DNA of 64,000 bases from Neodiprion pinetum. Its lineage: Eukaryota > Arthropoda > Insecta > Hymenoptera > Diprionidae. Within the stretch, counting starts at the first letter, position 1. The number at the start of each line of letters is the position of its first letter. Shown piece after piece: positions 14,201 through 24,763 of this stretch. Both the position numbers and the translations under genes were made by a program. The notes beneath the pieces were generated by a model. It had not been told where the DNA came from. It was given only the letters and a program-made list of their open reading frames with translations, and made no database searches. Location: contig NC_060233.1 of NCBI RefSeq assembly GCF_021155775.2, positions 42,635,609-42,699,608 of the forward strand, read 5' to 3'.

Positions 14201-17200
14201 CATTCCGTTCAATTGCTGAGTTCAGATTGGATCTCTGTCGAGCTTCGAGCAATAAGTTTTGTAAGTCGCCACTCCGAGAGTGAATCATTACACGTCGAAG
14301 GAAATTGGAGAGTTGAAAATCGACCTTTTGTCCTCAATTTTATCACGAAGAGTATATCGAGTATTTATCAAATTTATATTCGCAAGCCGTAGAAGAAAAG
14401 AAAACCGTTGTAATAAAATCGTAAAACACTGTTTTTTGAACAGAATAAATTATCGTCGAATGAAATAAGACGAAATTTCATTTCAAAGCGAACCAAAATA
14501 TCAAACCAATGTCCAAGCTCCTGTTCGTAATTCAATTTCCGCTTCGTGCTGACAATAACGTCCATCCCGTATCAAAGTGACCAATAAATGTCGATTCTTA
14601 ACAAATCAAAATCCCTCAAACGCGTCTATTCAACCGATCCCTGATCATCGATCGGTCCGCAGCCACGAAATCCTAAATACGTATTCGAATCCTTGAGTTT
14701 TCTCACCATTTAAGAGCACCCGCAGTTCCGTCAGCGTCTCGTTCGGAGCGCGAATACGCTAAATTATTCCGACGAGTGGGTTTTTCGATGACGGCTCTAG
14801 CTTTTATACATCAGCTGAGCGATCAATCGAGGGCCGATCCCTGTTACATGGGACGAGAAACGAGAACGAACCCCCAGATTACACCTAACGCTGAGGTGTA
14901 ATTACCGCCTTCCTAAGTCGGTGGAGCTCACGCGATATCCTCGACACCGCGGACTTGACATGTGACGGGAATCCCTGGTCAGTCGGGTCAGGACTCTGCA
15001 GTTGCTCCTCTGGTTCTAAGAATGATTAAAAATAATCCATCAATTTTCCCCACAGTCGGTTTTTGTTTTTCACACCCGTGAACGACGCGATACGATATCA
15101 ATTTATCGATCATTGTCTTAATCGATAAGTTCCTATTTGATACAATACGCGACAGACAAATCAATATTTTCACCTGATATTGAAAAATATTTCGAATGGA
15201 ACTGTAAGTTATCAAGAAACTTATCCGCCATACTGAAATTTACGAAATTTTTGTTTCCACAACGCACCGTCTCATAAAAAACACATTTAATCGAGTCAAG
15301 TTTGATTATTTTTTTTGAGCCTGATTAATCGATGCATCGATTAGTTTTAGCCTAGTGGCCGTTGCTATTCGGATGATCCGTACAAGGCGCGTCATCTCTT
15401 CGCTGGGTTAGTTTTTTTGTTCCTAACTTAAAAGAGGAGGGAAAACAATTTCGCTTCTCAGATTCGCCAGGAGTCCAATATTACCTATAAGCGGATAAAT
15501 TTATTTCAAATCTAAATCGAAAAGTTCCCGTAATTGGTTTTCAAATTTCTTCTTTCATCTGTTTCGTAATCAACGGTTGAAATGAAATACCGGGTTTTAT
15601 CTCGTTCGGTTAGAGACGGGGAATTCTTGTCTTTCTTCGGGCGAATCGCTTTGGAATAATTCAATTACAATTGGGTGAGAATTTCAAGGCGATGTCGCCT
15701 TCCTCGAAGAAACAGAGACCAAAAATGCGAAATTAGGGTGTGCGTTATCTGCATAGACTGGGGTAGGTGCTTGAAAACACATATTTTCACAACGAAACGT
15801 ACGCGGCGAGAAATTTCTCGCAAGCTAGTGAAAATGTGCGTCGGATAAGTTTCCGGATAAGTTAAGAGGAAAATTTTTGCAATTCATAAAAGTAGATATT
15901 TCTGGATCATCTCGCGTCGTGAAAAATGCTCACCGCCAATACCTTGGTCGAATCGACGACGGGATATTGAAATTCCTACCTCATCAGTCGGTCAAAGGAA
16001 TTCATCAACAGTCGAGTAGGCGATGTATTCAAATTGGGCCTGTGAGAAAGGGGGTCTTTTGCGAACATAATGTTATACCTATAAGGCATATCATATCAGG
16101 CACATTACAGGTTATATTCTCTCTGTCGAAGCGTGAGCAATTACCTGGGTTATTCATAAAAGGCGGCGAGTCGGAAATCAAAGAGAGCAAAAGGAGAAAA
16201 ATATTTCTCGATTTCAATTTCACTCGTTTCTTTATTTTCTACCTACCTCCCTTTCCCCTCGGCGAGAGATACAGAGAAGCCCTGGGTGCGAATTTCGAGC
16301 TTGGTAGCGTGTCGTATAAGCCGGAGAGCGGAAGGAGCGGGTCCATAAAATCCAGTAAGAAAGCCTAAGCCCCGGGGGCCGCGTTTATCTTTTCACTTTA
16401 CACTTCTTGCTTTATAAGCTTGTTTAAATTTCCGAAAATTTACCCGGCCTCGGTCGCGATTCGCCCCCCGGCAAGATTGAAATTCCCAATTTCAAGCTGC
16501 CTGCAGTTTTCCAAACACGTACGGCTCCCGAATGTTGAATCCTCGGCTTCCCAAGTGCGAACGGATTACTTATACGGAGAGCCTTGCAGTAATATATCTG
16601 CTCTCACGGGCGTTATTCGGGATCCGACCGCTGTCCCGCCGCATTCGTCCGACCGGAAATAATACAGGACTAGGGAGCAACAGTCACTCCGACCGAATAA
16701 ACACATTTATCCTAATTTGTAATTCCCGGATCGACCAGCGGCCCTTATTTTTCATCCCTGTCCTTTGTTTCTTCGTCGCCTTTTCTCCGTCGGAAAAATA
16801 TCAAGGAAAATTCTATAAAGGTGGAAAAAGGGGTCCGTCCGAATTTTATCCGCCATCGTCTTCCGCCCTTTGAATTCGTACGAATAAAATTCAAAGGCAT
16901 TGAAACGTTTCACTTTCTTCATCCCCCTTCGTTTACCGGGCCAGTTTAATAGGCACTCAACTCAAATAAGCACACTTTTTCACAAGTTTTAATAACAATT
17001 CGAGGAATTTTTTCATCCACGTCGAATTCAGGCTCAATGCGATAGCTTGTCGCGAAATAATGACCTAAATGGTATTAAGTTCATCGCATTAATTTTACCC
17101 TTTCACTCGTTCGTGATTAAAAATGGCGAGCTAGCGAATTATCGCCCGATCTACCTTATAAATCCCGGATTTCGGGGTGTCTTAATATTGTTTGATCAGC

Positions 17201-20200
17201 CCTCGACGATCCCTAGATAGCTGATATTCTACATTGGCTCTCTTAATTAAAACGGCGAACGAGGCGGTGAGAAAAGAGGACGCTGAGCCGAGCAACCTTA
17301 AATCCAGTTCACATAGAGGGAGGAAATTTCTTCTTCCGCACCGCGCCGGCGAACCTTTTCCTCTGTTTCTTTGCCCTCGTTTTTCCTGCAGCAATTTGTA
17401 CCGAACCGCGTTCCTCAATTTTCCAGGACCTCGAGTCTGCAGGATCAAGCTACCGATCGCACGCTCCACTGTTTCGCGTAAATCTGAGGTTTTTCATCCG
17501 ATGCAGGAATTACGGCTGCAGGGTTCGTAATTCGCTGCCGCAGCAGGTGGAAATCGAGATATGGCAATTGATGGAGAAAATTGCCAGAATTTCCACTGAT
17601 GGTCCGTCGGTTATTTTATTCAACGATCGATGCGCAGAGCTTTGCATGCTTGTTACGGTATTGACACTATGTCCCGTAGTTTCGACGGTACTCGGATGCA
17701 AGTAATCGAATTATAATCGAGAAACGTCGAAATCGTCATGCGTGCAACAACCGTTATATCCGTCAAAGCGATGTGTGCAAAATTGTTTTTCCAGGCTATA
17801 TTTTTATCGGACGCGTTGGAACTCTGCGCGACGAAACGTGAATTTATATTACGGAAAATTGAAAAACTAGCCGCTACAGTAACGCGTAAATGGAGATGAA
17901 ATTATGGAGTGAACGTAAAATGTTTACATATCGACGATGACGAATGAGAGACCTCTTCAATATTTTGTTTCATAAACTGGAAACTACCGATCAATCTTGA
18001 ATAGTATTTATTTTCACAGTTCCTACAGGTTTAATATAATTAAGGAGCAATTTCGAAAGCGTTGTTACGATGAAAGTGATTCCTACGAGGATTCCCATTG
18101 GTCAAGAATGAGGGGCTATAACATCGCGTCGAGGAGCGACGCTGTGATACTCGTAGAGCTGGTGATTACGAAAAAGAGTAAGCCTCGTTTCGAGCGAGGT
18201 TTCAAGCATTGAGAAAATTGTGCAGTAACTTCCGCGCGAATAATCCCGAAGTATTATACGGCGAAATAACGGTGCCATTTCACCGAGCTAATCTGCAACC
18301 TTTCCGGGATGCTTAATCCCCGAATTATCAAGTCAAATACGCAATTATCATCATGACGAATGTTTTCTACAACTGCAATATTCTGCGTTTGAATTGTTTT
18401 TTCCAATCATTTGGCCGGCAAACGTCGGTGAAAAATCGGAGAGTCAATGGTTTAGTCTGCAATGGCAAAGTTTAGCTCAAACTCATTGACCTCACGAGTC
18501 GCGAAACTTCTAGTCGCGTTATATGAAATTCGCAAGCACGGAGATCGCAGGGAGCGATAGTAAAACTGTATGAGATTCAAACCAGCCAGAACACGCAATT
18601 TCTCGGCTACCGTTGTCGCTGAACTTTTGGGCTGAGTAAGCGGGAAGCAAATCTTGAATGGAAATACGATTCGTGCGGATGGGTGTAAAAAAAAATTACA
18701 CAATTTTCTTTACGTAAAAAACTTTATACACGTTATACAAGACAAAAGTTTGCTGTTGAAAAAACTCGTAAAAAATAGATTCGCACATACCGCAGACCCA
18801 GCCTTGCAAAACTTACGTAGCTGTTTGCGAAAAGTTGCTCGACATGATGGAAAGTGAAAAAAAGCCTGGCAAAATATTTGTCAAGTCATCAAAAGCGTCG
18901 AAAACAATTTTTTGCCCATACGGAAGTTATCGATTATAAGCTGGCTAGGGAAAGTTTTCACGGCGCAGATTGATTCATGAAATTTATCAACGCCTGAGAA
19001 TTCATAAAATCAACTAAATAATTCCGGGGGAAAAAGTGAAAAAATCTCGGTCAAAAATTTTTCCCTAATTTTCAGAGTGGTCATAAGTTTACACGCGCAG
19101 ACATAATTTGTCGTCACGATAAAATTCGCGAAAAATTCCAGTCAGACTAACATTGAATACAGCGAAAGGGCGATACTAAATTCAAGCGGCAACGCATCCG
19201 GCGGTTCTAGTCCGGAGTAACCGAAATCAATGCAACAGCGAGGTTTCGAAAGTTGACTCAACTTTGCCTACAGCCGAAGAAACTTACCCGTTGGGTTTGG
19301 ATTGAAATTATTAATTAATCGTAGGTGAACCGAAACCCCAGCTGCTCGTGACCCGGAGTTTGTTGCATGATAAATTAAGTGGCCAAAGGACGTTGTCAAG
19401 CGGTGAACAATAACGCTGGATCTAACAGTTTTTCATCAGCATATAAGCGAGGCGGCGACGGACGAGACAAGATGTAATTTTCATGCAGATTTCCGGCGTT
19501 TCGCTCGGGTTCCTTGCACTTTCCCGCACAGACACGTATCGCTGATCTTGTCCGCCGCGGCTGGAAGAGAGGATCTCGCGATCCGGTTTATATCACCGAG
19601 GATCGAAGCTCCTCGTAAACCTGCAACACGATCGCGCGAGGCGTTGCGATCCTGAATCTAGCTCCTTGCGACGTCGGCCGTAACCTCGCTGAACCCTGAT
19701 TGTACTCACACACACACAAGCGTGGATACCTTTCGTCTCTCGTCTCTGTTTTCCGACGATTTGCGATAAGAATCCAATCTCTCCCGAAGAAGCAAACGAA
19801 TGCATAGCGAACTCTGCGGCGTTACACAGGGTTTGGAATTCGGAAGACGATCCGCATGACCGGCAAAATAAGTGCAAAGAAACCAGCCGTAACGACCCGT
19901 CGTCGTTTCCTCATTTTCTTCTTTCGTCTCGTCAACTTCGATCAAATGAATCCGGAATCGCGAGTAAATCTACGAGTGTACAAAATTGTGGACAATACCA
20001 GTTGGTCATTTAATATCCTGCGGAGCTTCACGGTTGAACAATCGTATCCTGTGGGAACCACGGTAAAACAGGATTCCGTTCGATGTCGCGTAATCGAGCT
20101 TCCAGTCTCTCCCTTTAGTCACAGAGCTTATTGTTCGCTGGACAAAAGCTCGCGGTCTGGTTCAGTCGATACTCGGTTTGCCTCAAAATTTTTCGCTCCT

Positions 20201-22460
20201 CCGCGAACAGCGAGATGATTTTTACTACCGTAAACGTTCACCGGATCAGTGGACGCAGATTCGGGCACGTGTCGAGCTTTTTCCGCTCCTTTCACTTGTC
20301 TCGTCTTCACGGAGAAAACATAGCGAAAAATCACCGCGAAACGAAATCTTGGATATCATAGACGGGACTGAATAAATCCCGGCTCGAGTGCCTCATGCGG
20401 ACGAAGTTAAACCTGCTTGTCATCGTCCCCTTTACCCCCGAAACTCTTACAGAGAATTTTTAAGAGAGTTTTTACATACCTTTGAAATTTTCAAAGAAAA
20501 ACCTACGCTACGAGAAAATTTTCCTCATCGGTTTTTCCGATCCCACGAAATTATTTTCAACATTAATTTTCCTTTCTACCGTCGAAATTATTCCGGATTA
20601 AAAGATTGGCAAAAAAGTTCTCGCCAATATTTTCCCAGGTTTTTCGTCGCCGCAGAGCGCTTGTTAATCTTTTTCTTTTTCATTCTCTTTTTCATCTCTC
20701 ATTCGAACCGGGGATTCGCGACGCTGCTTTGTCAGGTATCTAATTATTCACTTTAATCGAGGTCGTGAGCGAAAACATTATCTGTCTCCGGAGATACAAG
20801 TGAGACGTGTGCAGGTTTTGCCTCAGACCCCAAAATACATACGCAGGCGATAATCCCCGGAGCTCGGCCTATCCACCCAAAACTTCGGAGTGACTGAGTG
20901 CCGGTTAGTAAACGATAAGGCAGTGATAAATGGGGAGGGTATTTTTTGATTTTTTTCACGTCGCCAAAAATCGACCGAAACATTACAACGGTGACCGAAT
21001 CGCAAGCTTATTTCAAACGAATCGAATCGCGTCGAGGTTGAAGCGCTTCGCAAAAAAGTTCAGGCGAATGCAACAACGACCATACATACATACACGTGTA
21101 GTATAATGCATAGGTTCGATTTCCGTGAAAACACTGGCGGAGAATTTACGGGAAGTGCAGCAATTCGCGAGTGTTTCAAAGAAAAGGTGAACAATGGTAG
21201 GGTAACGACGGCGCGAACCTCGTTGTTATCCTTATAGGGGCGACATTCACCCAGAGACGCGTGTCGTTAAAGTGAATTGCGGACATTTACTGCAACCCCC
21301 CGGTATAGAGCCGTGATATAGAGCTCGTGCCGCGCCATGTGATACAAGAAAAGTCAAGAAGTGGGTTCCCGTGTCAGCCCAGCAGGGTAAATATCTTACT
21401 GGGAGAAGTTGAGGTTCTTAAGTGGGCTTAACGCAACCTCGCCAGATGCATGTGTCAATGAATTACTCCCCTTGCTCGCTACGTAATGGGTTGCATGGGG
21501 TGGATGCCTACTCACATCATCCACTCGGCGAAGTCGCGAACTTGTGAATTTTCCAGTTTTGACCCCTCTTGGTTCGCGAAGGGCTTTGTGAAGCAAAATA
21601 TTTGCTTTCGGATTCTAAGCCAGGCGAGTGTCTCGTTGTCGTTACCAGGTCTTCGGCGATACGATCGCGAGGAACGAACGGGAATGAGAGTGAAAGAAAG
21701 CACGAGAAAAATATGAAAAACCGGAGTACTGCACTCGAAGCTCGGCTACGTCTTTACCCGGTTTCTTTACTCGTAGTTATTTCTTCCGCCTCTGGTTTCA
21801 AATTGTTTTCCATCGTTCTCATCGTCGAAGAAGAATGGAACCGCGGACTTTTCTCGTTTCGCCACGCTGAGAAAACTATAATGCGGCGCTGGCTCTGCGA
21901 GGGACAAAAGTCGTAGAGAGGAAAAGATGCCGCCGTTTCTCTTCGCTCTCAATAAGCTCGCGTCCGCTACCTCGAACCGCGTTTCCGCTCAGAGAATACG
22001 GACAATGAATCGACGGGAGTTTAACATCGCAGGCACAATTAATGGCGCAACTCGGGTCAACCCTGATGTGGTATTCCCTTGCACAGAGACTCCGGTGAAA
22101 CGGTACGACTGAAAAAGTTAGAGGGCTGCGGCCATCCTAGTTGGCAGGGAAATTCAGACACCTAGTTCCGACAGCAGCGGCAACAATTATCAGACCCTCG
22201 TCTTGGTTGATTATAATCATTACCATATTTCGTGTCGCTTCGATACCCGCCCACGTCTTTGCCCCGGTTCCCCCTTCGTCAACCCCTCTAATTACTAATT
22301 TCGACTTGCGAAACACATTTGCTGCTCGGGATAAATTATGGGTAGGGGGACCCGGTGCGGTTGTATAATCCACTGCACGCCCAGCTATCAACGAGCCAAT
22401 TCTAATCCACGGTACTCGTTAGTCAACGGAGCCCACCCCGCGAGACATGATCAGCGTTCA
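4945..22460. other. Long gene-free stretch
   Basis: About 17.5 kb with no exon I can support. The longest open frames (7328-7801 plus, 8481-9140 minus, 10027-10623 minus) have no signal peptide, domain or splice partners. A GA-rich microsatellite lies at 11222-11290 and a short CA run near 19709-19719. A TATATAAAG with TCAG downstream (11101-11130) is a possible isolated promoter. The stretch could be intergenic DNA or large introns. Confidence 0.5.
11222..11290. repeat. GA-rich microsatellite
   Basis: A run dominated by (GA)n, with (GAGA)n and AAAAG units at its ends. It creates the spurious Ser-Leu repeats in minus-strand frames across it. Confidence 0.9.
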
Positions 22461-22908
22461 CGGATACCCATACAATTTACACATATAATTGTTTTCATTC
22501 CAAATATGGCTTCAATGGTAATCACTTAGTCATGATTGCGAGCGCGGCTTCCGACTGCTGAAAGCTCTTCGCAAAGTAAAGCGTTCGATGTGGTTTCACC
22601 TGAACCGAAAGTGCTGTAATTTTCTCCATGGTACCTGCGATCGAGAGCCGCGACGAACCGAACACTGTTGCAATCAAATCAACATTGGATACCCCTACAA
22701 TTTACAGAAATAATTATTTTCGTTGCAAATGTAACCTGAACGGTAATTACAGTCATGATTGCGAGAGCAGCTTTCAATTGATGACTCGATGGTTGCTGAA
22801 AGCTCTTCGCAGGTAAACCGTTCGATGTTGTTGCACGCAAACCGGAAGTGCTGCAATTTTCTCTACGGCAACTGTGATCGAGAGCCACGATAAGCTGAAC
22901 ACTGTGTT
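22461..22908. repeat. Diverged tandem duplication, two copies of ~0.22 kb
   Basis: Copy 1 (about 22461-22670) and copy 2 (about 22686-22908) share ordered segments: GGATACCC.TACAATTTACA, TCATGATTGCGAG, GCTGAAAGCTCTTCGCA, AAGTGCTG.AATTTTCTC and GATCGAGAGCC. Small indels separate the matching blocks. No open frame is conserved between copies, so this appears to be duplicated non-coding DNA. It lies just outside the 5' end of the Helitron-like element. Confidence 0.8.
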
Positions 22909-22985
22909 TTAGTTAACCTAAGATTGGATTCAAACTTGATTAGTAGTCTCTCTATCTAATAAAAAAGTTTCAAACAAATGAACGT

Positions 22986-23060
22986 AGAAAAAGATTATAA
23001 TAACAATAGTAAAAAAAGATTATAATAACAATAGTAAAAAAAGATTATAATAACAATAGT
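22986..23060. repeat. 25-bp tandem repeat, three copies
   Basis: The unit AAAAAAAGATTATAATAACA plus ATAGT occurs three times in a row (first copy slightly shorter), about 40 bp inside the Helitron-like 5' end. It may be a subterminal binding array or simple slippage. Confidence 0.9.
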
Positions 23061-23201
23061 ATACGCATGAAGTTGGCGGTGGGGTGAGATACCGAAAACA
23101 AAACAAAAAGCATCTAGCAAACCCTTTGACAGCTGTCATCGGCTGTTTATGACAGTCTTTGACAAATATCTTTATAGGTATCTGTTTCTGACGCGCAAAA
23201 A

Positions 23202-24608
23202 ATGAACATGCAAACGAAAATTATAACGATGATTCCCGACAGGAATTGTCTTTTTCGCGCGTTGGCGTATTGTGTATACGGCACTCAAGATCGACACGCA
23301 GAGGTGAGACTGAGTATCGTTTCAAATATAGTGGATAATTGGTCTAGATTTGCGGGTTTTATTACAGGTAATGAGTCAAACGGTGCTGTGATTAGGTGAC
23401 CTGGTGATTACAAATCACATATGAATAAAAATGCAATATATGCAGCTGCGGAAATTTTTAAGATATGTTAAATCGAGTATCGCGAAGAACAAATTCATCC
23501 ACACCGGATCGGATCACAAAATGGAACACAATTCTCGCTACTCTTCACCGGTGACGGAGAGAGTGGACACTTTGATGTCTTGCAGAACCAAAATAAAATT
23601 CAGATAGTGAGTAATAAGTATCAAAAGTAACAATCAAATAATAGTAAATCAAAATATATCACCAAACAGTCAAAAGGACAGCCAGGATTTACGATGACAA
23701 TGGAGAAAGGAGGAGTTTCAAGCAGCAGACAAGGCGATGAAGATGGTGGATGGTCGGAAGTATCACAAAAGAAAGAGGAAAATAAAATTGTAAGTGCGAA
23801 GAACCAAATAAGCCATAGAATAATATCCACCAAATATTCGTATAACCAGGAAAGAGGACGACCAGGATCGATGTTGACCACAAGAGAAAGAGGTGTTTTG
23901 CGGAATGAACATCAACGCAAATATAGAGAAAAAAATAATATAAAGAAGGTGATTTTGGAGAATAACCGGCAGAGCGGCAGTAAAAATAATTCAACGAAGG
24001 GTGTCGAAGAATTAGAAGAATCGATTGCGATGATTGATTCGGAAAATAAATCGAGAGGACGACCAACCAATGTGATGTACTCGTACATAGAAGAGCGAAA
24101 AATTAGACGACGGGAACAGCAGCGAAAATATAGGGAAGCGAACAAAAAATATCATACTGGCTTTTCAAACAACGAACAGAAAGGAGGAGTTTCAACCAGC
24201 AGACAAGGCGATGAAGATGGTGGATGGTCGGAAGTATCACAAAGGAAAAAGGAAAATAAAATTTTAAGTGCGAAGAACCAAATAAGCCAGAGAATAATAA
24301 TAAACAAATATTCCTATTACCAGGCAAGAGGACGACCATGATAGATGTTGACCACAAGAAAAAGAGGTGTTTTACGGAGTGAACAGCAACATAAATACAG
24401 AGAAAAAAAAAATATAAAGAAGGTGATTTTGGAGAATAACGGGCAGAGCGGTAGCAAAAATAATTCAGCAAGTCAAGGAGATAGACAGATATCAATAGAG
24501 AAGGAACACCAATTTTCAACCAACGAATGGAAGCTTAGATTGATGAAAAAAAGAAAAGTAAGCACAGAAGGAATTGAAGTGGACAGCAAGTGCAGGACCT
24601 GTCATTAA
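23202..24608 (+). pseudogene. OTU cysteine protease / AT-hook frame of the Helitron-like element, inactivated
   Basis: One continuous frame runs through this region, broken by in-frame stops at 23397, 23469, 23628, 24339 and 24342. The N-terminal part is OTU-like: IPDRNCLFRALAYCVYG carries the Asp-x-x-Cys catalytic motif, and SLLFTGDGESGHFDVLQ (about 23560) carries the expected catalytic His region. The stops at 23397 and 23469 lie between these motifs. The C-terminal part is basic, with three RGRP AT-hook cores and repeated RxEQQxKYRE segments, and contains a direct internal duplication. In the second repeat the GGATCG after RGRP has become TGATAG, which supplies two of the stops. OTU function would be deubiquitination. 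No functional protein is expected today. Confidence 0.75.
23704..24470 (+). repeat. Internal direct duplication (~0.29 kb) within the dead frame
   Basis: Segments 23704-23995 and 24179-24470 encode near-identical peptides, both containing SRQGDEDGGWSEVSQ, SAKNQIS, RGRP and KKVILENN.QSGSKNNS. About 180 bp of related KYRE-type sequence lies between them. The copies have diverged by point changes, including those that made stops. Confidence 0.9.
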
Positions 24609-24661
24609 ATCAACATGAAGGAATTCGCCTGTCTACTAGACAATGCGTAAGGAAATAGTGA

Positions 24662-24760
24662 GGCGCGAAGCGCCGAACAACGAGGCGCGCAGCGCCGAGT
24701 GCCCGAGGCGCGTAGCGCCGAGATGGGGTTGGCGCGCGAAGCGCGCAGGGGCGAAGCCCC
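24662..24760 (+). repeat. Five consecutive GC-rich hairpins at the Helitron 3' end
   Basis: Four perfect 5-bp stems and one 6-bp stem, each with a three-base loop, follow in series: GGCGC-GAA-GCGCC (24662-24674), GGCGC-GCA-GCGCC (24684-24696), GGCGC-GTA-GCGCC (24707-24719), GCGCGC-GAA-GCGCGC (24732-24746) and GGGGC-GAA-GCCCC (24748-24760). The last is the expected terminal Helitron hairpin. The others look like successive copies of it. Confidence 0.9.
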
Positions 24761-24763
24761 TAG

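Larger units (their letters stand above)
22947..24763 (+). mobile_element. Helitron-like transposon, decayed, ~1.8 kb
   Basis: The 5' end matches the Helitron type: TCTCTCTATCTAATAAAAAA followed by GTTTC. The exact first base is uncertain; 22947, 22949, 22951 and 22955 all begin TC, and only 22955 is preceded by A. The 3' end has a hairpin, GGGGC-GAA-GCCCC at 24748-24760, running into CTAG (24760-24763) followed by host T, which fits the CTRR|T rule. Inside are a 25-bp tandem repeat, a dead OTU/AT-hook frame and a chain of hairpins. No Rep/helicase region remains, so this is an internally deleted copy needing a partner in trans. OTU domains are known in some animal Helitrons. Element class is confident; boundaries are less so. 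Confidence 0.75.

Noticed and set aside
22338..22888. Small frames inside the 22.4-22.9 kb duplication
   Set aside because: The frames are not conserved between the two copies.
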